The notes under the pieces are model-generated. The model did no database searches and was not told where the DNA came from. It worked only from the letters and a program-made list of their open reading frames with translations. 64,000 nt of DNA from Treponema primitia ZAS-1 (GTDB lineage: Bacteria > Spirochaetota > Spirochaetia > Treponematales > Breznakiellaceae). The stretch covers positions 1 through 64,000 of the forward strand of contig NZ_AEEA01000170.1 in the NCBI RefSeq assembly GCF_000297095.1, in the 5' to 3' direction. Below, piece by piece: positions 34,285 to 42,199 of the stretch (the first letter of the stretch is position 1; the number at the start of each line of letters is the position of its first letter). The position numbers were made by a program, and so were the translations under genes.

Positions 34285-35061
34285 TTATTCATTGGGTAGA
34301 CCGAAGAAACGGTTTGAGTTTTCCCAGAGGGTTGCAGCCAGTTCTTCGTCGCTTATTTCCAGCATGTCCGCCAGGAAGCCGGCGGTCAGGGGAAGATACT
34401 TAGGCATATTCCGCTTACCCCGAAAATCCGCGGGAACCATGAAGGGGCTCTCGGATTCGATGAGGATACGGTCCAGGGGCAGCACCCCGATGGTTTCGTG
34501 GAGGTTCCGGGCGTTCCGGTAGGTCAAATTGCCCGCAAAGGAGAAGTAGAGGTTCTGGTCCAGGGCTTTTTTCGCATACTCGGCGTCTTCGGAGTAACAG
34601 TGAAGGACCCCGCCCTTTGGGGGCAGCCGATCCCGAAGTATATCCAGCACATCCTTGCCCGCATCCCGGTTATGGATGATCACCGGCAAGTTAAGCTTGG
34701 CAGCCAAGTCCAACTGGGTGATAAAAAGCTCAATCTGGGACTTTTTGTCCCCAAATCTGCGGTAATAATCCAGACCGATCTCCCCTATGGCCACAACCCG
34801 GGGAAGCTGGACATTCTGCTCAATAATCTGAACCCAATCTCTGCCAGGATTCTGGACCTCCGACGGGGAAACCCCCACGGCATGATACACATTGGAGGCG
34901 GATTTAAGGTTATCGTAAACCTTCACAAAATCATGAAGGCTGTTGCATATCGAAACAAGTCTTGAAACGGTAGCCTGGCGGGCTTCCTGAATAACAATGA
35001 GCTGCTCGATAGGGTCCTCACAAATGAGCCCTATATGGGCGTGAGTATCAAAATACTGCAT
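34285..35061 (-). CDS. TatD-family metal-dependent hydrolase/DNase
   Basis: 258 aa TIM-barrel amidohydrolase relative. Metal ligands appear in FDTHAHIG (HxH), AIGEIGLDYY (Glu), IIHNRDA (His), LHCYSED (His) and ILIESESPF, where the usual Asp-type 'ETD' is replaced by ESES. The family acts as 3'-5' exonuclease/deoxyribonuclease. First gene of a unit with dus. No convincing promoter close to the ATG. Confidence 0.9.
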   Translation of the reverse strand: MQYFDTHAHIGLICEDPIEQLIVIQEARQATVSRLVSICNSLHDFVKVYDNLKSASNVYHAVGVSPSEVQNPGRDWVQIIEQNVQLPRVVAIGEIGLDYYRRFGDKKSQIELFITQLDLAAKLNLPVIIHNRDAGKDVLDILRDRLPPKGGVLHCYSEDAEYAKKALDQNLYFSFAGNLTYRNARNLHETIGVLPLDRILIESESPFMVPADFRGKRNMPKYLPLTAGFLADMLEISDEELAATLWENSNRFFGLPNE

Positions 35062-35191
35062 GGCTTAGTCCAAAGAAATGAAATCTGGTCTTTCCAAACT
35101 GGATATTTCATACTATAACATAAAACTTTCATATGGTCAATGAAATGTGAAATATAAAGCATTTAAATCCACCCATCTAAGAGTTTGGCGG

Positions 35192-35197
35192 TATAAT
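35192..35197 (+). promoter_or_regulatory. Possible -10 box of the response regulator gene
   Basis: TATAAT, preceded by TTTAAA-like sequence at a non-ideal distance. It would give a leader of about 100 nt. Confidence 0.25.
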
Positions 35198-35304
35198 CTG
35201 TGGGATAATGACAAATGTCACCCTGGAGAAAAATTTCTTGTAACCATCAGTTTTATTTGGCATACTGCATAGTGTGGCTTCAATTCAAAGGTGGTGCCAT
35301 TACC

Positions 35305-36003
35305 ATGATACGAATTGTTATTATTGATGGTCAGGATTCAGACAGGAGCAAAGCAGAGGTAGTTTTATCAGCCCAAAACGATTTTCAAATTGTCGGGGTG
35401 GGAAAAGACGGTTATGATGCAATCACTCTCGTGGAAATTTGCAAGCCCGATATTGTCTTGCTGGATATTGATCTGCCCGATCTAAATGGGGTAAAGGTTG
35501 CCTCCATCTTAAAATGCCGCTTTCCCAATACATCTATCATCATCTTTACCTATTTGAATGATGATAAATATGCGCTAAACGCCATATGTAACGGGGTTTC
35601 GGGGTATCTTTTAAAAAATACGGATATGGAAAAGCTGGCGGAGATAATACGGGTGATCAATGATGGCGGCTGCCACATATCACCCTATGTGGCGGCAAAG
35701 GTATTCCCCCACGTTTCCCGGCTTGCCCGGAAGGAATACCCGCAACTTGCAACGCAGTTTCCCGCACAGCCACCGGACACACAATTCCCGGCTAACCTGT
35801 CCAGGCAGGAGCTGCAGATCACCAACTATGTAGGTCTGGGCCTGGAAAACCAGGAAATTGCGAAAAAGCTATTCCTAAAAATAGGTACCATCCGGAACCA
35901 TATTACCGTGATTCTCCAGAAAACATCCCTTCGGAACCGGACCCAACTGGCAGTCTTTGCCGTACAAAACGGACTTACAAAGGAATTACCGAACCCGCAC
36001 TAG
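35305..36003 (+). CDS. NarL/LuxR-family response regulator
   Basis: 232 aa. Receiver domain (1-120) with phosphorylatable Asp54 in IVLLDIDLPDLNG and Lys in YLLKNTD; a proline-rich linker; then a LuxR-type helix-turn-helix (LSRQELQITNYVGLGLENQE, TIRNHITVILQKT). The usual DD acidic pair reads DGQDSD. ATG 35305, preceded by AAAGGTGG, is favoured over an upstream frame start, because the domain begins here. No histidine kinase is adjacent. Its last 18 nt overlap the convergent immunophilin gene. Confidence 0.88.
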   Translation: MIRIVIIDGQDSDRSKAEVVLSAQNDFQIVGVGKDGYDAITLVEICKPDIVLLDIDLPDLNGVKVASILKCRFPNTSIIIFTYLNDDKYALNAICNGVSGYLLKNTDMEKLAEIIRVINDGGCHISPYVAAKVFPHVSRLARKEYPQLATQFPAQPPDTQFPANLSRQELQITNYVGLGLENQEIAKKLFLKIGTIRNHITVILQKTSLRNRTQLAVFAVQNGLTKELPNPH

Positions 36004-37068
36004 CTCCAATTCAAAGATAAGGAAGCTGTTGCCGGGGATAGCTCCATTTCCGGCACCCCGTTCACCGTAGGCAAGTTCCGGTGGGAGCGCCACCACCCGC
36101 TTTTCACCCTGCTTCATGTCCACCACGGCTTCATCAAAACCCGGTATGATCTGACCCGACCCGGTCTGGAACTCCAAGGGGCCATGAAGGTCGGAATTGT
36201 CGAAGACCTCGCCGGAAAGGAGCATTCCCTTGTAGTTTACCGATACGGTTTTTCCGGATCCGGCCTTGTTACCGGTCCCTTCCTTTTGGACAACATAGTA
36301 GATTCCCGATGGCGTAACGCTGGCGCCAGGGTATTTCTGCTGGATTTGGGCGATGTCCGCATCCCGTTGGGCCTTGAGCCGGGTGGCGCCCGCTGCGCCG
36401 GCTTCCCGCTGCAGAGCATCAAAAGCTGCCTGGTCCGCTTTGAAAGCGGCGGCGGCCGGTCCGTTCCGGATAATCGTTACCGTCTCGATCCGGTCTCCCT
36501 GCTTGATGGCGTTCACCACATCCTGCCCCTGAACAACCCGACCGAAAATGGTGTGCTTTCCGTCAAGCCAAGGGGTAGCTACGTGGGTAATAAAGAACTG
36601 GCTGCCGTTAGTGCCCGGTCCGGCATTGGCCATGGAGAGAACCCCCGGCCCGTCATGCTTGAGGGAAGAAACGATCTCATCGGGGAAACGGTAACCCGGA
36701 CCACCGGAGCCGGTACCCTGGGGGTCGCCGCCCTGGATCATAAAATCCGCGATAACCCGGTGAAAGGTAAGACCATCGTAAAAGGGCTTACCCCCGGCGG
36801 CGCTCATTTTCCCTTCCGCCAGGGCGACAAAGTTACAGACCGTTAGGGGGGTCCGCTGGTATTCCAAGCGAAGGACTATGTCCCCCCGGTTGGTACGGAT
36901 CCGGGCGAAAAGCCCATCCCCTAGGCTGCTATCCCCTCCCCCGATTCCACGGGAAGCTTCGCTGGAAGTACCGGAACGGGAATCTCCCGAGGGACCGCAA
37001 GCGGCGGTTCCGGCGGCAAAAAATGCCAATAAGACACTACCAATACTCAATCGTGTTAACATACGCAT
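35986..37068 (-). CDS. Cyclophilin-FKBP dual peptidyl-prolyl isomerase lipoprotein
   Basis: 360 aa. A lipoprotein signal (lipobox GTAAC, Cys near residue 24), a Ser/Gly-rich linker, an N-terminal cyclophilin domain (about 55-205; FHRVIADFMIQGGDPQGTG, NGSQFFIT), a short Ala/Gln-rich coiled linker, and a C-terminal FKBP domain (about 255-360; VSVNYKGMLLSGEVFDNS, IPGFDEAVVDMKQGEKR, AYGERGAG). Both PPIase families in one chain are rare (dual-family immunophilins). It likely folds exported proteins at the membrane surface. TATAAT ends 6 nt before ATG 37068; recR stops 33 nt upstream. Confidence 0.9.
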   Translation of the reverse strand: MRMLTRLSIGSVLLAFFAAGTAACGPSGDSRSGTSSEASRGIGGGDSSLGDGLFARIRTNRGDIVLRLEYQRTPLTVCNFVALAEGKMSAAGGKPFYDGLTFHRVIADFMIQGGDPQGTGSGGPGYRFPDEIVSSLKHDGPGVLSMANAGPGTNGSQFFITHVATPWLDGKHTIFGRVVQGQDVVNAIKQGDRIETVTIIRNGPAAAAFKADQAAFDALQREAGAAGATRLKAQRDADIAQIQQKYPGASVTPSGIYYVVQKEGTGNKAGSGKTVSVNYKGMLLSGEVFDNSDLHGPLEFQTGSGQIIPGFDEAVVDMKQGEKRVVALPPELAYGERGAGNGAIPGNSFLIFELELVRVR

Positions 37069-37074
37069 AGAATA

Positions 37075-37080
37075 ATTATA
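37075..37080 (-). promoter_or_regulatory. -10 box predicting a leaderless immunophilin transcript
   Basis: TATAAT on the minus strand, 6 nt before ATG 37068. No good -35; an inverted repeat CCACAA/TTGTGG lies directly upstream. Confidence 0.45.
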
Positions 37081-37101
37081 CCACAAAGCAATGTTGTGGG
37101 G

Positions 37102-37692
37102 CTAGAGTTTTATCCGGCCCCGGAAACTGCGGGAAAGGGTCAGCCGGTCGGTGTATTCCAGATCGCCTCCCACGGGCAGCCCCGAAGCGAGGCGTGTTAC
37201 ATCGGCGCCCGTATCCTTGAGCAGTTTCTGTAAATAGAGGGCGGTGGTATCCCCCTCCAGGGTTGGGTTCATGGCCAGGATCACCTCCCGTACCCCCTCT
37301 TTCCGAACCCGGCTGAGGAGCCGTCCTATGCTGAGATCATCCGGGCCTATTCCTTCCAGGGGGGCTATGAGTCCGCCCAGAACATGGAAGCGTCCGTGAA
37401 ACTCCCGGGATTCATCGATAACTCGCACATCCTGGGCCCTTTCAACCACGCAAATTATAGAAGTATCCCTGCCGGAGTCCGTACAAATGGGGCAGGGATC
37501 GGTTTCGGTAAAGGCACCGCAGACAGAACAATGTTTAATAGCATGGTGAAGCCCCGCAAGTTCCCTCGCCAGCTCCCGGGCATAGTCGGGACTGGTTTCC
37601 AGAATATGGTAGGCCATACGGCCGGCGCTTTTTTTGCCTACCCCGGGGAGTTTTGCAAGCAGGGTTACCAGCCGGTCAAGGGCGTTAATCAT
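37102..37692 (-). CDS. recR: Recombination mediator RecR
   Basis: 196 aa. Loads RecA in the RecFOR pathway. A helix-hairpin-helix (LPGVGKKSAGRMAYHIL), a C4 zinc finger (HCSVCGAF...CPIC) and a Toprim domain (VILAMNPTLEGDTTALYL) appear in the normal order, and the length is standard. Its ATG overlaps the ybaB stop by 4 nt (ATGA), the classic dnaX-ybaB-recR arrangement. Confidence 0.95.
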   Translation of the reverse strand: MINALDRLVTLLAKLPGVGKKSAGRMAYHILETSPDYARELARELAGLHHAIKHCSVCGAFTETDPCPICTDSGRDTSIICVVERAQDVRVIDESREFHGRFHVLGGLIAPLEGIGPDDLSIGRLLSRVRKEGVREVILAMNPTLEGDTTALYLQKLLKDTGADVTRLASGLPVGGDLEYTDRLTLSRSFRGRIKL

Positions 37693-38054
37693 GAGGCCCC
37701 CGGGGCTCCGAATCCGGGGAAGCTGCCGGGAAAGCCCGGGGGCATACCAGGTATACCTCCCGCCATGCCCATGAGGGAGCCCATCTCGCGGTTTAAGGTT
37801 TCCTTCATTTTTTCCGCAGCGCTGGTGAAGGCAGCGGCAACCAGATCCTGGAGCATTTCCATGTCCTTCCCGTCCGCCGCTTCCGGTAGTATCCGTACCC
37901 CAAGAATTTCCATACGGCCATTCATATCAATCTCCACCATGCCGCCCCCGGCGGAACCGGTCACACTAATACCGCCTAGCTTTTCCTGAAAGGATCCCAT
38001 CTGTTCCTGGATTTTTTGGGCGTTTTTTAGAATATCAAAGGGATTAATTTGCAT
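37689..38054 (-). CDS. ybaB: YbaB/EbfC-family nucleoid-associated protein
   Basis: 121 aa. Dimeric DNA-binding protein; starts MQINPFDILKNAQKIQEQM and has the conserved VTGSAGGGMVEIDMNGR core; the tail is Gly/Pro/Met-rich (GGIPGMPPGFPGSFPG). ATG 38054 with GGAG 7 nt upstream sets the start. The same frame is open upstream through the tau-like end of dnaX, so read-through would fuse the two. Overlaps recR by 4 nt. Confidence 0.9.
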   Translation of the reverse strand: MQINPFDILKNAQKIQEQMGSFQEKLGGISVTGSAGGGMVEIDMNGRMEILGVRILPEAADGKDMEMLQDLVAAAFTSAAEKMKETLNREMGSLMGMAGGIPGMPPGFPGSFPGFGAPGAS

Positions 38055-38600
38055 CTTTTTTCTCCATGCGTTTTTTTTCACCACCGTTCCCCGGAATATC
38101 CGCCTAACCATCTCCGCCTGGGGGGCTAAGTCCGGCTCCTTAGCGGCGGACTCTCCGGCCTTGTCGGGGGTTTCAATCACCTCAAGCATCAGGGAGTTAC
38201 CCCAGAGATCCCCGAGGATTTGCCGGATAAGGGGATACTCCTTCTTTAGTAATTCCGCCGTCAGGGGATCCTGTACCGGAATGAGAAGCTTCCCGCCGAC
38301 GGAAGAATCGGCCCATTCCCAAGGGAGGGACTTTTCGATCCCCGAGGCTAAAATCCCCCGGTCCCGGTTAAGATTCTTGATAAGGACCTCCCGCAGTTCC
38401 GGAAGATCCTTCGGTGTTCCTCCAGACGGTAATACCGGCTGGGCTTGCGTCTCATCGACTGGAACTTGCGCCGGTGTCCCCGCAGCTTCACGGGCAGCCA
38501 TAACCCGCTTAAACTCTTCTGTAAAGGCGCCGGGACGATTAAGGTTTAGGGGCTTGTCCTGATCTGTGGAGCCTCTTTCAGCCCCGGCCCGGCTAAAGGG
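38044..38600 (-). CDS. dnaX: dnaX C-terminal (tau-like) segment in the -1 frame
   Basis: This frame lacks its own good start and continues dnaX if the ribosome slips -1 at 38594-38600. After the slip it encodes an acidic/Pro-rich linker (TDQDKPLNLNRPGAFTEEFK, AAREAAGTPAQVPVDETQ) and a folded C-terminal domain (LPWEWADSSVGGKLLIPVQD, LTAELLKKEYPLIRQILGDL, AEMVRRIFRGTVV) like the tau C-termini of other bacteria. No stop occurs in this frame before ybaB; a further -1 slip at the A8 tract (38071-38078) would give a short tail ending at TAA 38044. Without it the chain fuses to YbaB. A sequence error at either point cannot be ruled out. Confidence 0.65.
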
Positions 38601-39811
38601 CCGGCTATCCCTCCCCCTCCGCCCAATTCTAGGACATTCTGTCCTAAGACATTCTGTCCTAAGACATTCTGTCCGAGGATATTCCTAGCGCCGTCGATGG
38701 CAGCCCTAAGTTCCAGGGGGGATACCCACCGGTCCAGCCAACAGAGTTTTGAAAGTACTGTTTCAAGCTCAAACCGGGGTGAAACCGAGTACCGTATATC
38801 CCGGTAAAGCCCCAAAAGCAGGGACAGGGCTTGTTCAAGCTGGGCCGAATCAAGCTTTTCCCGGACTGGGGCAGAGAAGCGATCCGGACCGTAGCCCAGA
38901 AGAGATTCCCGGGTAACCCCATTCTTCAAGAGCAGCAGGCTCCGGTAGTACCCTGCCAGATCGATGACGAATTGTTCTATCGCCACCCCGGAATCGAGCA
39001 GGCCGTCAAGCAGGGCAAAGGCTCCGGCAGTATCGTTGGCCGCACAGGTTTCCGCCAGGGCGTTGAGTTTATCCAAGCCCACCAAGCCGAGCTTGTCCCG
39101 GATCAGCTGGGAGCGGATATGCCCTTCGGAAAAGGAAGCCACCTGATCAAAAAGGGTATAGGCATCCCGAAGACTCCCGGTAGATTCCTTGGCAATCCAG
39201 AACAGGGCCTCATCCTCGGCCTCTATTCCCATCTTCGTACAGGTTTCCTTGAGGATCTTCCGGATCGTTTCTATGGGGATAAGTCTGAAATTGAATTGCT
39301 GGCAGCGGCTCCTGATAGTGGCCGGTACCTTATGGATTTCGGTGGTAGCAAAAATAAAGACGATATATTCCGGCGGCTCCTCAATAGTTTTGAGGAGGGC
39401 GTTAAAGGCGCTGTTGGAGAGCATATGGACTTCGTCTATGATGTAGATTTTTTTCTTTCCCCCATGGGGCGGGAATATGACCTCATCCTTAATTTGCCGC
39501 ACACTGTCCACCGAGTTATTGGAAGCCCCGTCAATCTCGATGATATCCAGGTTTGACCCCTTGGCGATTTCCCGGCAACTGGGACATTCCCCGCAGGGAT
39601 TCACCGTGGGCCCCTTCTCGCAGTTGAGCGACCGGGCGAGTATCCGGGCGGCGCTGGTTTTACCGCAGCCCCGGGGGCCGGAGAAAAGATAGGCATGGGC
39701 GATACGTCCGGATTCAATGGAACTTTTAAGGGTGGCGGCAACAAAATCCTGGCCGGCTAACTCATCGAAAGTTTTTGGGCGCTGCTTGGTGGCGGTAACT
39801 TCATAAGCCAT
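38546..39811 (-). CDS. dnaX: DNA polymerase III clamp-loader subunit, gamma-length product
   Basis: 421 aa from ATG 39811. AAA+ clamp-loader ATPase: Walker A SGPRGCGKTSAARIL (near 45-59), zinc-binding CGECPSCREI, Walker B IYIIDEVHMLS, sensor 1 FIFATTEIHK, and domain III. The zero-frame product stops at TAA 38546 and matches the ~430 aa gamma of E. coli in length. Just before the end lie a triplicated LGQNV repeat and a slippery heptamer. ffs lies immediately upstream and ybaB-recR follow, as in many bacteria. The -10 box TATACT ends 6 nt before the ATG. Confidence 0.93.
   Translation of the reverse strand: MAYEVTATKQRPKTFDELAGQDFVAATLKSSIESGRIAHAYLFSGPRGCGKTSAARILARSLNCEKGPTVNPCGECPSCREIAKGSNLDIIEIDGASNNSVDSVRQIKDEVIFPPHGGKKKIYIIDEVHMLSNSAFNALLKTIEEPPEYIVFIFATTEIHKVPATIRSRCQQFNFRLIPIETIRKILKETCTKMGIEAEDEALFWIAKESTGSLRDAYTLFDQVASFSEGHIRSQLIRDKLGLVGLDKLNALAETCAANDTAGAFALLDGLLDSGVAIEQFVIDLAGYYRSLLLLKNGVTRESLLGYGPDRFSAPVREKLDSAQLEQALSLLLGLYRDIRYSVSPRFELETVLSKLCWLDRWVSPLELRAAIDGARNILGQNVLGQNVLGQNVLELGGGGGIAGPLAGPGLKEAPQIRTSP
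38594..38620 (-). promoter_or_regulatory. Candidate -1 ribosomal frameshift site in dnaX
   Basis: In the zero frame the heptamer C CCT TTA (38594-38600) fits X XXY YYZ. A Shine-Dalgarno-like GGAGGGGGAGGG (38609-38620) lies 8 nt upstream, a spacing like that of the stimulator in E. coli dnaX. A GC-rich hairpin GGCCC/GGGCC forms across the site. Slippage joins the gamma frame to the tau-like frame. Confidence 0.6.
38633..38674. repeat. Three tandem 15-nt repeats inside dnaX
   Basis: GACATTCTGTCC recurs at 38633-38644, 38648-38659 and 38663-38674 (period 15), coding LGQNV three times. Each unit is itself nearly palindromic. It is in frame, so copy-number changes would keep the frame. Confidence 0.85.
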
Positions 39812-39817
39812 ATTGCC

Positions 39818-39823
39818 AGTATA
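39818..39823 (-). promoter_or_regulatory. -10 box predicting a leaderless dnaX transcript
   Basis: TATACT on the minus strand, 6 nt before ATG 39811; 17 nt further up is the T-run ending ffs. No Shine-Dalgarno precedes the ATG. Confidence 0.45.
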
Positions 39824-39840
39824 CCCTGAAAAGCTGATTA

Positions 39841-39955
39841 AAAAAAGCCCCGCAACCAGGGTGGCCACGGCGCAATAAACATCCGCTTGCCGTTGCTTCC
39901 TTCCGGACCTGGCGGAATTGGGCGGCGTTTATTCGCATGGTTCCTGGCTGCAGGA
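39841..39955 (-). ncRNA. ffs: Signal recognition particle RNA, small bacterial (4.5S) type
   Basis: The minus strand contains the universal SRP loop CCAGGTCCGGAAGGAAGCA, flanked by complementary arms: AATAAACGCCGC pairs with GCGGATGTTTATT, and outer CAGCCAGG pairs with CCTGGTTG. The RNA would be about 105-115 nt, ending in GGGGCTTTTTT, which acts as terminator. A promoter TTGACC-17-TATTAT lies at the right distance. It binds Ffh to target proteins to the membrane. Its place directly before dnaX is common in bacteria. Confidence 0.93.
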
Positions 39956-39961
39956 CAGTTT

Positions 39962-39990
39962 ATAATACCGAAGCAGAGCCCAGAGGTCAA
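39962..39990 (-). promoter_or_regulatory. Predicted promoter of ffs
   Basis: TTGACC (39985-39990), 17-nt spacer, TATTAT (39962-39967) on the minus strand; transcription start expected near 39955, matching the 5' end of the folded RNA. Confidence 0.65.
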
Positions 39991-40003
39991 GAAAGATAAA
40001 TCA

Positions 40004-40981
40004 TCATTTCCAGACCTCTTTATTGACCAGATCCCGGGGCTTCTTTCCCTGGAGGACGCTCAGCAAATTCTCCGCAGACCTGATGGCCATACCATCCCGA
40101 GCGATTCGACTGGCGCTTCCTATATGTGGAAAGGTGGTCACGTTGACCAGTTTGAGCAGAGGTTCATCCAGGGGAACCGGCTCCTTGACAAAGACATCAA
40201 GTCCGGCGCCCCAAATCCACCCTTCGGCACAGGCCGTATACAAAGCCTGCGGATCCACCAGGGGCCCCCGAGCGGTGTTGATCAGAATGGCGGTTTTTTT
40301 CATTGAACGCAATTCTTTTGCCCCGATAAGGCCTCGGGTACTTTCGGTAAGAGGACAATGAAGGGAAACAAAATCACTTTCCCTGAGCAATTCAACCAGC
40401 GGTACGTACTTGGCGTCCAGGGTCGATTCCGCCTCCGGGCAGCGGGAACGGCTAAAGTAGAGGACCTTCATATCAAAACCCCGGGCCCGTTTTGCCACTG
40501 CCTGTCCAATGTTCCCCATACCGATGATACCGATGGTACTCCCGGCAACTTCCTGACCTACCAGTAATTCGGGGCCCCAGACCTTCCAGTCACCGGAACG
40601 CAGGAAGGCGTTTGCCTCAATAAGCCTCCGGGCCGAGGCGAGAATGAGGGAGAAGGCCAGATCCGCAGTTGCGGGGGTAAGCACATCAGGCGTATTGGTT
40701 ATACAGATACCACGCTTTGTCGCCTCCGGAACATCAATGTTATCGTACCCCACAGCATAGTTACTGACCACCCTGAGCTTCGGCGCAGCGTCAAACAATT
40801 CGGCGTCAACCCTAATAGGAATACTGCCAAGCAGACCTTCCACATCCCGAAGGTCCCTAAGCAGTTCATCCCGTGGCGGTACGCCGTTTTTTTCCAAAAC
40901 TTTAAAATCCACATTGCCCCGGAGCAATTTCAATCCCACTTCCTGAATAGGAATACCTACATACACTTTTGGTAATGTCAT
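40004..40981 (-). CDS. D-2-hydroxyacid dehydrogenase (glyoxylate/hydroxypyruvate reductase-like)
   Basis: 325 aa NAD(P)-dependent enzyme. Rossmann motif GIIGMGNIGQAVAKR, the RGPLVD loop (NTARGPLVDPQ, Arg), the catalytic Glu in FVKEPVPLDEP and His in FPHIGSAS form the family signature. It reduces a 2-keto acid such as glyoxylate or hydroxypyruvate; the exact substrate is uncertain. GGAAGGTG before ATG 40981 sets the start. It is the last gene of the first liv-type ABC operon (31 nt gap), so it may act on the imported compound. Confidence 0.87.
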   Translation of the reverse strand: MTLPKVYVGIPIQEVGLKLLRGNVDFKVLEKNGVPPRDELLRDLRDVEGLLGSIPIRVDAELFDAAPKLRVVSNYAVGYDNIDVPEATKRGICITNTPDVLTPATADLAFSLILASARRLIEANAFLRSGDWKVWGPELLVGQEVAGSTIGIIGMGNIGQAVAKRARGFDMKVLYFSRSRCPEAESTLDAKYVPLVELLRESDFVSLHCPLTESTRGLIGAKELRSMKKTAILINTARGPLVDPQALYTACAEGWIWGAGLDVFVKEPVPLDEPLLKLVNVTTFPHIGSASRIARDGMAIRSAENLLSVLQGKKPRDLVNKEVWK

Positions 40982-41011
40982 ACAACACCTTCCTTATAAA
41001 ATATTTTCCGC

Positions 41012-42199
41012 TTAATTGGGTATGATTTCCAATACCTTACGCTTGGCGCCATCCTGTATTTCGAAGAGATAGATCGGTTTATTCCGGGGATAGGCCCGGG
41101 AATTGGTCCAGGTGAACTGGATGCCCTCAAAGTCCCGGATCTCGTTGCAGTAATCCCGGAGAAGGATCCGTTCGGCAGCCAGTTTCTTTGGGTCCCCGGT
41201 GATGCCGGTGGATTCGATGGCGCGTTTGATCATGTAGACCACATCGTAATAGTTGGTAGAAAGGCTGAAGGGTTCAATGCCATTGTACTCCTTCTTAAAG
41301 GCTTCCCGGAAGGCGTCCCACCTAGGGTTGCTCAGGTTCGGATCGGTGTGATTGTAGATCATGATTCCGTTAATATTAGTACCGCCAATGGTGTACAGGG
41401 GGGCATCATCACCGGAGGAAAAAATCAGGAGAGAATTCATTTTGTTCCAGCCCCGGGTCTTTAGTTCGGCAATGATGCTGGGGATCTTCTGTGCGTTGCA
41501 GGAAAAGATGATCGAATCGGGATTCTGAGAAAGGGCGTTAACCACCAGGGGGCCAAAGCTTACCGCATCGGTGGGAACATCAACCTGGTTGAGTACCACC
41601 GCCCCGGCATCGCGTATCCCCTTTTCGTGGGCCTTGGCCATCCCGGCCCATACACTGTAGTTTTCCACAAACTGAACCACCCGTTTGCCTCCGGTATGCT
41701 TAAGCCAGCCTGTAACAATGGGGGGGAGGGGCTCCTCCGTGGGGGAATACCAGCTAATAGCCCAGGGATAGAAATCCGCGACGTACTCATAGGAGGTGGT
41801 AGCCGTAAAGGAGTAGATTCCCTCTTCGGCGGCCAGGGGAACCGCCGCCAGGATTACCGGCTCCGGCACCGGGCCCATCACAACCAGGGCAGTATCAAGG
41901 AGCTTGGACATTTCGGTGATACCGTTGGCGCTTTCCATGCCCGTGTCGATCCGCACAATCCGTACCGGCTTCCCCGCAATGCCTCCGGCAGCGTTAATCT
42001 CTTCGGCGGCCCGATCAGCGCCCCACTGGAGATACGCTCCGATACTTGCTATAGGACCGGTAAGCACATTGAGAAAGGGGATCCGCCATTCATCAACCGT
42101 AGATTTCTGCTCACCCATACCACCCGCATGAACAGCAAAGCTACAGATGAGAAGTACTGCGCAAAACGAGCCAAACTTTTTATTCACCCTTTTCTCCAT
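41012..42199 (-). CDS. ABC transporter substrate-binding protein, LivK/amide-type (system 1)
   Basis: 395 aa. A signal peptide (MEKRVNKKFGSFCAVLLICS, cleavage near VHA-GG) precedes a type I periplasmic binding protein (PF13458-like): LTGPIASIGAYLQWGADRAA, EINAAGGIAGKPVRIV, then LLIFSSGDDAPLY. No lipobox is obvious. It captures an amino acid, amide or related solute. Unusually it is the last transporter gene of its operon, starting 20 nt inside the permease gene. Confidence 0.9.
   Translation of the reverse strand: MEKRVNKKFGSFCAVLLICSFAVHAGGMGEQKSTVDEWRIPFLNVLTGPIASIGAYLQWGADRAAEEINAAGGIAGKPVRIVRIDTGMESANGITEMSKLLDTALVVMGPVPEPVILAAVPLAAEEGIYSFTATTSYEYVADFYPWAISWYSPTEEPLPPIVTGWLKHTGGKRVVQFVENYSVWAGMAKAHEKGIRDAGAVVLNQVDVPTDAVSFGPLVVNALSQNPDSIIFSCNAQKIPSIIAELKTRGWNKMNSLLIFSSGDDAPLYTIGGTNINGIMIYNHTDPNLSNPRWDAFREAFKKEYNGIEPFSLSTNYYDVVYMIKRAIESTGITGDPKKLAAERILLRDYCNEIRDFEGIQFTWTNSRAYPRNKPIYLFEIQDGAKRKVLEIIPN

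Noticed and set aside
37689..38501. One 270-codon gene covering the dnaX C-terminus and ybaB
   Set aside because: The two halves belong to different families; ybaB has its own SD and ATG at 38054, and the upstream half needs a frameshift from dnaX. The fused product is kept only as a hypothesis.
38633..38674. Tandem repeats as a possible CRISPR or regulatory array
   Set aside because: Units are 15 nt with no spacers and encode LGQNV in frame within dnaX.
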